Origin: Bacteroidota bacterium
GTDB taxonomy: Bacteria; Bacteroidota; Bacteroidia; J057
Length of the DNA: 41,102 nucleotides
Direction: 5' to 3'
Assembly: GCA_003696835.1 (NCBI GenBank)
Contig: RFHT01000510.1
Span: 1-41,102, forward strand
A model generated the notes under the pieces. The model was not told the origin of the DNA. It made no database searches and worked only from the letters and a program-made list of their open reading frames with translations. The stretch's first letter is position 1. Every line of letters starts with the position of its first letter. Below are positions 7,420 to 14,733 of the stretch, piece after piece. Position numbers and translations under genes: made by a program.

Positions 7420-8190
7420 ATGAAAAATTCAACCCCCATGAACCTACACATCTTTCCGGACAAACAGGCCTTGGGCCGGGCTTCGGGCCAGCGGGCCGCC
7501 GAACTGATCCGGGCTGCCATTCGGCAGGCCGGCAGGGCCCACCTGCTGCTGGCCACAGGCGCCAGCCAGTTTGAAACACTTGCAGCACTTACTGCTGCGA
7601 AGGACATAGACTGGAGCCAGGTGGTCATGTTTCACCTGGATGAGTACCTGGGCTTACCGGCTACCCATCCGGCCAGTTTCCGCGCCTATTTGCAGCAGCG
7701 CTTTGTGCAGCGCGTGGGCCCGCTCAGGGCTGTTCACTTCATCCAGGGCGATGCACCGGATGCGCAGGCGGAGTGTGAACGCATCAGCAACCTCATACGC
7801 GCTCACCCCATAGACGTGGCCCTGGTGGGTATAGGCGAAAACGGCCATCTGGCATTCAACGACCCACCGGCCGATATGGAAACCGAAGCGCCCTATATAC
7901 GGGTCAACCTGGACGAAGCCTGCCGCAGGCAGCAACTGGGCGAGGGCTGGTTTGCCAGCCTGGAAGAAGTGCCCCGGCAGGCCATCTCCATGAGTGTACA
8001 GCAAATTTTGAAAAGCAAACACATCCTCTGCTCCGTTCCCGATGCCCGAAAGGCCCAGGCGGTAAAAATGGCCCTGGAAGGCCCCATTGGGGAATGGTGT
8101 GCGGCATCAGCCCTGCAAGCACATCCGCAGTGCGAGTTTTTTCTGGATAAGGACTCGGCCGCTTTGCTCAGTGAATCGCTCAAAGCATAG
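7420..8190 (+). CDS. nagB: Glucosamine-6-phosphate deaminase/isomerase family protein (NagB-like)
   Basis: A 256-residue cytoplasmic enzyme of the NagB/RpiA/SugarP-isomerase fold. Visible motifs are the phosphate loop LATGASQ (44-50), FHLDEYLG with D74, and GIGENGHLAFNDP (137-149) with H143. The family reaction converts glucosamine-6-phosphate to fructose-6-phosphate and ammonia, linking amino sugars (from chitin or peptidoglycan) to glycolysis. Compared with E. coli NagB, the active-site Asp141 is Asn here and Glu148 is Asp, a variant common in distant homologues, so substrate or rate may differ. The start is uncertain: ATGs at 7405, 7420 and 7438 are in frame. 7420 is chosen because 7405 lies on top of the likely -7 element; 7438 also matches the family start. 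The gene ends 3 bp from the convergent dioxygenase gene. Confidence 0.82.
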   Translation: MKNSTPMNLHIFPDKQALGRASGQRAAELIRAAIRQAGRAHLLLATGASQFETLAALTAAKDIDWSQVVMFHLDEYLGLPATHPASFRAYLQQRFVQRVGPLRAVHFIQGDAPDAQAECERISNLIRAHPIDVALVGIGENGHLAFNDPPADMETEAPYIRVNLDEACRRQQLGEGWFASLEEVPRQAISMSVQQILKSKHILCSVPDARKAQAVKMALEGPIGEWCAASALQAHPQCEFFLDKDSAALLSESLKA

Positions 8191-8193
8191 CGT

Positions 8194-8829
8194 CTAGCGG
8201 TAGGCGGGAATATGTTTTCCCAGAATAATATCCCTGCTGCCCACCCACAGCCCATCCTGCTGCTGCAAGTCCAGCAGGCCCGTGCTGCCGCCGCGGGGAG
8301 CATCAGGCGCAATTTCTGCCGGACTCAGCAGGGGGTCGCCTTTGAAATGATAGCTTTCCAGCCAGTAATATTTGCCGTCTGGCTCCAACACAGTAAGGTG
8401 AATGTGTGCAGGCGTGGTTCGCTGGGGATAGCTGCCGGGTTTGAGCGTATAAAAGGCATAACGACCATCGGGGCCGGTCTTTAGCCATGCGCGTATGTAG
8501 CCGTGGCGACTTTCCCAGTTTGTTTGCTTGTATTTGTTTTCATAAATGCCTGCCTCATTGGTTTGATATACATACAAAATCACACCGGCTGCGGGGGTTT
8601 TTCCATCTTGCTGATACACCCTGCCGCTTACTTTAATTTTTTGTCCCGCTTCCTCAAAGCCGGGAAGGGTGTCAATGGAGTGTAGGGGGGTATTTCCAAA
8701 TTCAAAAATGGCCTCGCAGCCCTCACAGGGGCCGCCTACCAGCCTGGGAGCGGGCACAGACGAAGTTTGTGAATTGCCGCACGCACATAGCAGGGCAGAA
8801 AGACAGCAGAGAAGGAATAATTTTTTCAT
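8194..8829 (-). CDS. Intradiol ring-cleavage dioxygenase-like lipoprotein
   Basis: A 211-residue protein with a lipoprotein signal (lipobox LCAC, Cys17). The mature part matches the C-terminal beta-sandwich of protocatechuate 3,4-dioxygenase and catechol 1,2-dioxygenase. All four non-heme iron ligands appear to be present: Y96 (AGIYENK), Y134 (PGSYPQR), H142 and H144 (PAHIH). The TGPDGRYAFYTLKPG stretch (118-132) is the family hallmark. Characterised relatives cut aromatic diols between the hydroxyls with O2; small exported versions are common in Bacteroidota and their substrates are largely unknown. The surface or periplasmic location argues against a place in a cytoplasmic beta-ketoadipate pathway, and no other aromatic-catabolism gene is nearby. 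It stands 79 bp after the large secreted glycosidase gene on the same strand. Confidence 0.82.
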   Translation of the reverse strand: MKKLFLLCCLSALLCACGNSQTSSVPAPRLVGGPCEGCEAIFEFGNTPLHSIDTLPGFEEAGQKIKVSGRVYQQDGKTPAAGVILYVYQTNEAGIYENKYKQTNWESRHGYIRAWLKTGPDGRYAFYTLKPGSYPQRTTPAHIHLTVLEPDGKYYWLESYHFKGDPLLSPAEIAPDAPRGGSTGLLDLQQQDGLWVGSRDIILGKHIPAYR

Positions 8830-8908
8830 GATGGGGAGTAATGAGGTGAAACATAACTACCTGCATAATCACGGTGTGCCCAATGGTTTCAGTAATTTCC
8901 CCAAAACC

Positions 8909-11900
8909 CTAATAAACCACCAGTTGCTGTCGGAGCCCGAAGGCGGGTTCCGCGTAGTTGGCGTCCTGCAGGGAAAGGAAATAATAGCCGCGCGGCAGCT
9001 TGGCAGTAGGCAGGGAAAGTCGGTGCTGGCCTGCCTCCAGCCGCAAATCGCGGCTGTACAGCTGCTGGCCGGTGAGGCTGTACAAGGCCAGCCTGGCCGA
9101 TACCAGTCCGGGGGTTTCTACCTGCACCAGCAGGGCTTCGCCCTGCTGCAGGGGATTGGGATGCACCCGCCAACTGATACTTCCCTGCCCGTTCATATTT
9201 ACCTCTACCGTGGGGGAGTAGGAAAAAGCGCCATCCAGGTCCACCTGCTTCAGGCGGTAGTAGCTCGTGCCTGTAATGGGGCGTTCGTCAAAGGTGAGGT
9301 AATGCCGCACTTGCTGGCTGTTACCCGCAGCGGGCAGTTGTTTGAGTACTTCGAACAAACGGCCGTCGGCCGAGCGCTCCACCGTGAAATGGTGGGTGTT
9401 TCGCTCCCAGGCAGTGCTCCACTTCAGCTCCACCCTGCCACCCGCAGGCCGGGCGGTAAATTCGAGCCACTCCAGCGGGAAAGTGCTGACATTGACTTCC
9501 TCAAAAAAAGCTGGCGCTCCGCTCAGCAGCAAGCCACTCCCAGCCACCAGCTGCGAATCGGGATTGACGCCATGATCCCAGCTTTTGCGGTACAGGCTGC
9601 CCGCCCCGTAACCCAATGCCGGCGGGAAGGAGTAGGTAGCCGAAGCAAACTCCGACTCGTCAAACTGGGTGACGGCCCACAGCACGTACTTGTACAGCCC
9701 CTGGCTGTTTCGAAAAGCTGCGCCCTTCACCGTTGGGGGTAAATTCAGGGCCTGGGTGCGCAGGGGGTCGTAGTGAAAGCCGCGCAGCTCCGTAGCAATG
9801 GTGCGAAAAGCAATACCGGAGCTGTTGATTTGCTGGGTGTAGGGAGGAATTCCTTCCAGCTTTTGGTAAAAGCCCATGAGGTTGAAAGGCGAAGTGGCCT
9901 CGTACTCCCAGGTTTCGTCGCCCAGGTTGAAGATGTACATTTGCAGAATGTCCTGCATCTGAGCCTCTACAAAAGCCTTGATGATGAAATTGCGCTGTAC
10001 CTCATCTCCCCCAATGTAGTTTTCGCCTGCCGAGCCCGGGTCCTCGTAGGGATAGGGCACACGAGGGATGTTGATTTCAGTAAGGGCAAATAATTTTTGG
10101 GGGTAGGTATTGCCATCAAAACCCCGGCTGCTGAGCACCGCTTCAAAGCCGGCTTTCATATCGGCTATGGAGCTGGCCGCCGCGTCGGAGTGACGGTTGT
10201 ACACAAACTGGCTGCCATTGTGAGAGCGCACCGCCTCGGAAAACTGCGGATACAGGTGAAAGGTCACCACATCAAAGTAGGCCCCGCCCGTATGGGGGTA
10301 CAGCGTAGCATCCACCGAACCCGGCGCACCTATCCCTTCAGGATTGTACCAGCCCGGATTGTCGGTATTGCGCAAAATGGCATCCAGAAAGCTGGGATAG
10401 GCAATGCCGCCCAGGGTGACGTAGTCGTCCGGGGCCAGCGACTTGACGATTTCGTAGGTAATGCGCAGCATGCGAATGTAGTGCTGCACGGGCGCTTCCA
10501 TATTGGCCAGCTCGCAGGGGTCGGGGTCGTTGTCCCACCAGTTGGCGTCGGCAAAGGCGGGGTCTTCCGAGGCCGGCGGAAACCAGCCGCTGCCGCCTCC
10601 GTCAAAGTCGGGTTCATTGAGCACCTGCCAAAATTTCACATAGTCGCGGTAGAGATACACCACTTTCCACACATAGTGAGCAAAGTAGTTGTTTTCGTTT
10701 ACCGGTGTGCCTCCCTCTCCGTTGTCCCAAATTGGCTGGTACATATTGGCAAACAGCCAGGACCGGGTGCCGTCGGAGCAGTAGGCATTGGGGTCGCGGT
10801 GAGGGCCGTTGTCGGCAGGAAAGCCAATGAAGAGGGTATGGTCGTCCATGCCCAGGCTCTGGTAGTGCTGAAAGGTGCTGATGCGCACTTTGTAGCCAAA
10901 TTGTTCCACCAAATGCTCCGGCAAAGAAGGGCGAAAGGTGCCCACCCCTATGCCCAACTGGCCGGTAGCAGGGTTGCCCGCAGCAATATCTGCCAACTGA
11001 AAGTCATTCCAGCCGGGATAAAAGCCCACATTGCTGCCGTAGAGAAAGTCGCCGGTGTAGGGGGCTATGCTAGCAGGGTCCAGGGCCGTATAGGGGGGCG
11101 GGCCCGGCACCTGGGGAGGAGCAGGTGCTCCCGGGCTGAGCTGATACTCACAGGCCCCTATGTCGTAAGTGGCATTGACCATGCGCGCCTGGCTGGCGTG
11201 GTCGATGCTGATGTTGTAACTGCTGATGTCACTCCCCTGGTCGATGAGGGGCGAATTGGCGGCCAGCTGAAAGTCGGAACTGCCTGGGTCGGCAAACTGC
11301 ACATTGGCGATGTTCATGTCCAGGTAATTGCCCGCAACAGTGGCCGTAGCCCCGTTTTCCAGGGTGATGAATTCGATGTTGGAAGGGTTAATGACGATGT
11401 TGTTCAGTACAAAATTGCCGGTAATGGGGCTGCTGATGCGTATGCCGTCCAGGCCGGGATTGATGATGGTATTGTGCAGCAATACGTACTCCCCATAATT
11501 GGGCGGGGTGCGTTCCAGGCACCAGATGCCCACTTTTCCGGTGTTTTCAATGATGTTGTTGTAGAGGGTATTGGTGCTCCATCCCGTAACCACAATGCCG
11601 TCGCCCAGGCCATTTTTGAGAAAATTATTGTAGCATTTGCCACTGGTCCCATCGCCCAGAAAAATGCCCTTCTGCTGGCCGGGGTCGCCGGCCAGGCCAT
11701 AATCGGTGATGGTGTTGTTATAAATCTCGGCATCCCAGTTGGCTGCGTCCACATCTATGGCGTCCCAGCCGGTGCGTTCTATGCGGTTGTTGTAAATGCG
11801 CAGGCCCTCCAGGCCGTAGGGGTAACGGGTAATCCCTCCGCAGTCTATGGATGAACTGGAATAACTCAGCTGGCGGTTGATGTAAATGGCCTCCGTGCCC

Positions 11901-12478
11901 ACATCGTGAAGGTAGTTGTGGTGAATTTTGAGGTCGTAGAGGGTAAAATTGTCGCGGTGAAAGCTACAACTGAAGCCCATTTCCTTGGCCCATATCCCGG
12001 CAAACTCATTGTTGAATATCTCCAGGTGGTCCAGCTCAATCTGGTTGTAAATTCCGTCCAGTTCAATGCCGCTGCCGCCATTGAGGGGCCCTTCTCCAAT
12101 AATTTGTATGCCGTACTGCAGGCCGGGCTCGCCAGAGCCGGTGAAGCGCAGGTTGTCGCTGTCGGAGATTTTGAGCACATAGCTGTAGAGGTTGGGCTGC
12201 TGCAGCACCAGCTGTCCCCCGCAGTTTTTGAAGGTGATGGGGTTGCCCGGGGCACCGTGCACATTGAGAATCCACAGCTCCGACTTTACCCCTGCCTGCA
12301 AACACACCACATCACCCGGCACAAACTGGTAGGCGGGGTCATTGCCGTTGATATATACCACCGATGGCGGGATGACGTGGTCGCAGCCACATTGGCCCCA
12401 TGCAGCCGTGGGCCACATCATATTCAGGCAAACATATACAAACAGTGTGAGCAAGCATCTGACAGCTAAGGCGGGCAT
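8909..12478 (-). CDS. T9SS-exported fusion: parallel beta-helix plus clan-A-like glycoside hydrolase
   Basis: A 1189-residue secreted protein with a signal peptide at residues 1-28. Residues about 35-445 are a right-handed parallel beta-helix, with repeated turns such as YNNTI, YNNII and LHNTIINPGLDGI, as in pectate-lyase-like and NosD proteins. A Pro-rich linker (450-463) leads to a barrel-like domain at about 475-900. In it, FWQVLNEPDF (acid/base E622 after N621) and FALTEINIP (nucleophile E801) match clan GH-A glycosidases. Residues about 1003-1085 form a beta-sandwich with VERSADGRLFEVL and YYRLKQVDLDG. Residues about 1105-1189 are a type A T9SS sorting domain (VHPNPL, LPRGYYFLSL). The protein probably binds or cleaves a polysaccharide outside the cell. 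The GH family and substrate are not identifiable by eye, and no SusC/SusD pair is present. Confidence 0.88.
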   Translation of the reverse strand: MPALAVRCLLTLFVYVCLNMMWPTAAWGQCGCDHVIPPSVVYINGNDPAYQFVPGDVVCLQAGVKSELWILNVHGAPGNPITFKNCGGQLVLQQPNLYSYVLKISDSDNLRFTGSGEPGLQYGIQIIGEGPLNGGSGIELDGIYNQIELDHLEIFNNEFAGIWAKEMGFSCSFHRDNFTLYDLKIHHNYLHDVGTEAIYINRQLSYSSSSIDCGGITRYPYGLEGLRIYNNRIERTGWDAIDVDAANWDAEIYNNTITDYGLAGDPGQQKGIFLGDGTSGKCYNNFLKNGLGDGIVVTGWSTNTLYNNIIENTGKVGIWCLERTPPNYGEYVLLHNTIINPGLDGIRISSPITGNFVLNNIVINPSNIEFITLENGATATVAGNYLDMNIANVQFADPGSSDFQLAANSPLIDQGSDISSYNISIDHASQARMVNATYDIGACEYQLSPGAPAPPQVPGPPPYTALDPASIAPYTGDFLYGSNVGFYPGWNDFQLADIAAGNPATGQLGIGVGTFRPSLPEHLVEQFGYKVRISTFQHYQSLGMDDHTLFIGFPADNGPHRDPNAYCSDGTRSWLFANMYQPIWDNGEGGTPVNENNYFAHYVWKVVYLYRDYVKFWQVLNEPDFDGGGSGWFPPASEDPAFADANWWDNDPDPCELANMEAPVQHYIRMLRITYEIVKSLAPDDYVTLGGIAYPSFLDAILRNTDNPGWYNPEGIGAPGSVDATLYPHTGGAYFDVVTFHLYPQFSEAVRSHNGSQFVYNRHSDAAASSIADMKAGFEAVLSSRGFDGNTYPQKLFALTEINIPRVPYPYEDPGSAGENYIGGDEVQRNFIIKAFVEAQMQDILQMYIFNLGDETWEYEATSPFNLMGFYQKLEGIPPYTQQINSSGIAFRTIATELRGFHYDPLRTQALNLPPTVKGAAFRNSQGLYKYVLWAVTQFDESEFASATYSFPPALGYGAGSLYRKSWDHGVNPDSQLVAGSGLLLSGAPAFFEEVNVSTFPLEWLEFTARPAGGRVELKWSTAWERNTHHFTVERSADGRLFEVLKQLPAAGNSQQVRHYLTFDERPITGTSYYRLKQVDLDGAFSYSPTVEVNMNGQGSISWRVHPNPLQQGEALLVQVETPGLVSARLALYSLTGQQLYSRDLRLEAGQHRLSLPTAKLPRGYYFLSLQDANYAEPAFGLRQQLVVY

Positions 12479-12625
12479 AGGGTCGGGCAGTTAGTTGACT
12501 TTTTGTGTATCCGTTTATTTTTCAGAGGCTACACTTTAAATACTGGATTATTTCACAAATATACAAAAATCGTGCTTTTTTGGAAAAGCACTGCGCTGAT
12601 ATTCCCACAATTACCCCCATGGGGC

Positions 12626-12655
12626 TTTGTCAGAACCAAAACTTTGCGATCTTTG
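12626..12655 (+). promoter_or_regulatory. Candidate Bacteroidota promoter for the lipoprotein-cyclase pair
   Basis: TTTG (12626-12629), an 18-base spacer, then GATCTTTG (12648-12655) match the Bacteroidota -33 TTTG and -7 TAnnTTTG pattern with one deviation. The start codon at 12664 follows at once, giving a very short leader. An 8-bp hairpin (12572-12591, loop TTGG) lies further upstream in the same divergent region and could be part of the control of either gene. Confidence 0.45.
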
Positions 12656-12663
12656 TAAAAAAA

Positions 12664-13641
12664 ATGAAACACCCCTTCCTGATATTCCGGCCATACCAAC
12701 TGCTGTTGTTGCTTGCTGCCTGGCTGCTGGGGGGAAGTTGTCAGCCCATCTCCCAACACGAACCGGCAGGCGTGGGCTTTGCTCCCTCCTTTGGCCAGGT
12801 GGTATTGCCCTATGATTTGACCTCTCCCCACAAAAAAATGAAACTCCCCGGCAAGCTGCGCGAAGTGTCGGGCCTGAGTTTTTTGCAGGAGGGCAGGCTG
12901 GTAATGGTTCAGGATGAAAAGGGCAGCATTTTTCAGCTCGACTACCAAAGTGGAGAAGTGGTGAGTGAACACCGCTTTGCCGGCAGGGGAGACTATGAGG
13001 GCATAGAAATGGTCCATGACACCGCCTATGTGCTGCGCAGCGACGGGGCCATTTTTGAGGTGTATCCCTTCCCCGCTGATTCGCCCGTGGTGCAGGTGTA
13101 TAAAACCCCATTGAGTAAACAAAACGATACCGAAGGCCTGGGCTACCTGCCGGGCAGCCGGCAGTTGCTGATTGCCTGCAAGGCCGATGCGGAAATTAGC
13201 CAGAAAGGCAAAAAAGACATACGGGCAGTATATGGCTTTGGCCTTCCTTCCCATCAATTTACCGATACAGCCCTGCTTTACCTCAACCTCCGCCATCTGC
13301 AGTTGGCCGTATCCGACAATGCCTACCTGCGCCTCTCCAAGGAACTGGGCAAAATGCTCAGCCCGGGCGGCAACCTCAACTTTCAGCCCTCTGCCATTGC
13401 CGTACACCCCCTCAGCGGCGAGCTCTACCTGCTTGCCTCGGTGGGAAAATTACTGATCGTACTCAGTCCCCAGCTCCAGATTACCGGCATGTATCCCCTG
13501 GATGAACAGGTGTTTAAGCAACCGGAAGGAATATGCTTTCACCCCAATGGCGACCTCTTTATTTCCAATGAAGGCAAAGGCGGAAAAGGCAATGTGCTTT
13601 GGTTTCCGTATCAGGCTTCGGTTTTGGAGGGAGCAAAATAA
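12664..13641 (+). CDS. SdiA-regulated (YjiK-like) domain lipoprotein
   Basis: 325 residues from the ATG at 12664. An open frame to 12505 is not used because the ATG opens a clear signal segment (LLLLLAAWLLGGSC, Cys26; the lipobox is slightly atypical with Gly at -3). The mature part is a propeller-like beta protein with LREVSGLSF, VQDEKGSIFQLD, GDYEGIEMV and YVLRSDGAIFEV, which are hallmarks of the SdiA-regulated/YjiK family. DTEGLGYLPGSRQLLIACK and PEGICFHPNGDLFISNEG are further blade repeats. The family's biochemical role is not established; related propellers bind metals or act as esterases. The cyclase gene begins 35 bp downstream on the same strand, so a link to nucleotide signalling is possible, but only from position. 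Confidence 0.85.
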   Translation: MKHPFLIFRPYQLLLLLAAWLLGGSCQPISQHEPAGVGFAPSFGQVVLPYDLTSPHKKMKLPGKLREVSGLSFLQEGRLVMVQDEKGSIFQLDYQSGEVVSEHRFAGRGDYEGIEMVHDTAYVLRSDGAIFEVYPFPADSPVVQVYKTPLSKQNDTEGLGYLPGSRQLLIACKADAEISQKGKKDIRAVYGFGLPSHQFTDTALLYLNLRHLQLAVSDNAYLRLSKELGKMLSPGGNLNFQPSAIAVHPLSGELYLLASVGKLLIVLSPQLQITGMYPLDEQVFKQPEGICFHPNGDLFISNEGKGGKGNVLWFPYQASVLEGAK

Positions 13642-13676
13642 GTGTTTCCTTTGCCTGTCTTATCCACGTTGCCACT

Positions 13677-14717
13677 ATGGACCACCGAAAATGGATAGAA
13701 ATACTGGAACGCAGTGCCTACGGGATACTTCTGGGAGGCCTCATTGCCCTCATTACCCTCAACCAATCCATTTTGCCCATCAGCGTGCTCACAGGGCTTT
13801 CCATCGGGTTTTGGTCCGGGGTGCTGGAAAAATGGGCTTTTTCGGGCTGGCTGCGCAGGCGCCGCTTTGTGGAAGTTATCCTGCTCAGAAGCCTGGCCTA
13901 CCTCATCGTTATTGTGCTTACACTGATGGTATTGACCTCCTCACAGTTGGCCATGGACTATCAGCTGCCCTGGTTGTATGCCTTCCAAACCGAAGGAGTA
14001 GAGGGGATTTCGGAGCTCTTCTGGAGGCGCTCCTTTATCACCCCGGTGCTGGTGTGCTTTGTGCTGCTGCTGGCCATGCAGTTTGTCATGCAGGTATCCC
14101 GTTTACTGGGGCGCAATGTGCTGCTCAATTACCTCATTGGCCGGTATTACCACCCCAAGGAAGAAGAGCGCATCTTCCTCTTTATGGACATCAAATCCTC
14201 CACCAGCCTGGCCGAAAAGTTGGGCCACTTTCAGTGGCACCGCCTGCTCAACGATTTTTTCTTCGATATTTCTGAGCCCATCTCCCGCACCAAAGGCGAA
14301 ATCTATCAGTACGTGGGGGATGAAGTGGTAATCAGCTGGCCCAAAAAGCGGGGAATTGAGCGACTAAACTGCATACAGTGCTTTTTTTACTGCATGAAGA
14401 AAATAGAGGCACGCAAGCACCGCTACCTCAAAAGATACGGCACAGAGCCCATTTTCAAAGCCGGCTTGCACATCGGCAAGGTGGTGGCGGGCGAAATAGG
14501 CGACTTCAAGCGCAGCATCGTCTTTCACGGCGATACCATCAACACCGCCTCGCGCATCCAATCCGAAACCAACCGCCTGGGACTGCGCCTGCTGCTCTCG
14601 GCCCGCCTGCTGGAGCAACTCGACCTGCGGGGTATGTACACCACCGACTACATAGGAGAAATTAAACTCAGGGGGAAGGAGGAAAAAGTGGTGCTTTACA
14701 GCCTGGACCCCGTGTAG
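13677..14717 (+). CDS. Membrane-bound class III adenylate/guanylate cyclase
   Basis: 346 residues from the ATG at 13677; in-frame codons further upstream overlap the previous gene and are not needed. Hydrophobic segments near 14-30, 33-50, 66-87 and 119-140 anchor it in the inner membrane. The cytosolic cyclase domain spans about 164-343. The two metal-binding aspartates are D171 (FMDIKSS) and D215 (VGDEVV). AGLHIGKVVAGEIG (262-275) and GDTINTASRI with N289 and R293 supply the core and transition-state residues. All catalytic positions seen are intact, so it should make a cyclic nucleotide; cAMP or cGMP cannot be decided safely by eye. There is no recognisable extracellular sensor domain beyond the short loop at 90-118. 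It is probably co-transcribed with the upstream lipoprotein, and ends 16 bp from the convergent giant kinase gene. Confidence 0.9.
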   Translation: MDHRKWIEILERSAYGILLGGLIALITLNQSILPISVLTGLSIGFWSGVLEKWAFSGWLRRRRFVEVILLRSLAYLIVIVLTLMVLTSSQLAMDYQLPWLYAFQTEGVEGISELFWRRSFITPVLVCFVLLLAMQFVMQVSRLLGRNVLLNYLIGRYYHPKEEERIFLFMDIKSSTSLAEKLGHFQWHRLLNDFFFDISEPISRTKGEIYQYVGDEVVISWPKKRGIERLNCIQCFFYCMKKIEARKHRYLKRYGTEPIFKAGLHIGKVVAGEIGDFKRSIVFHGDTINTASRIQSETNRLGLRLLLSARLLEQLDLRGMYTTDYIGEIKLRGKEEKVVLYSLDPV

Positions 14718-14733
14718 CAGGCCCTCCGGCATG

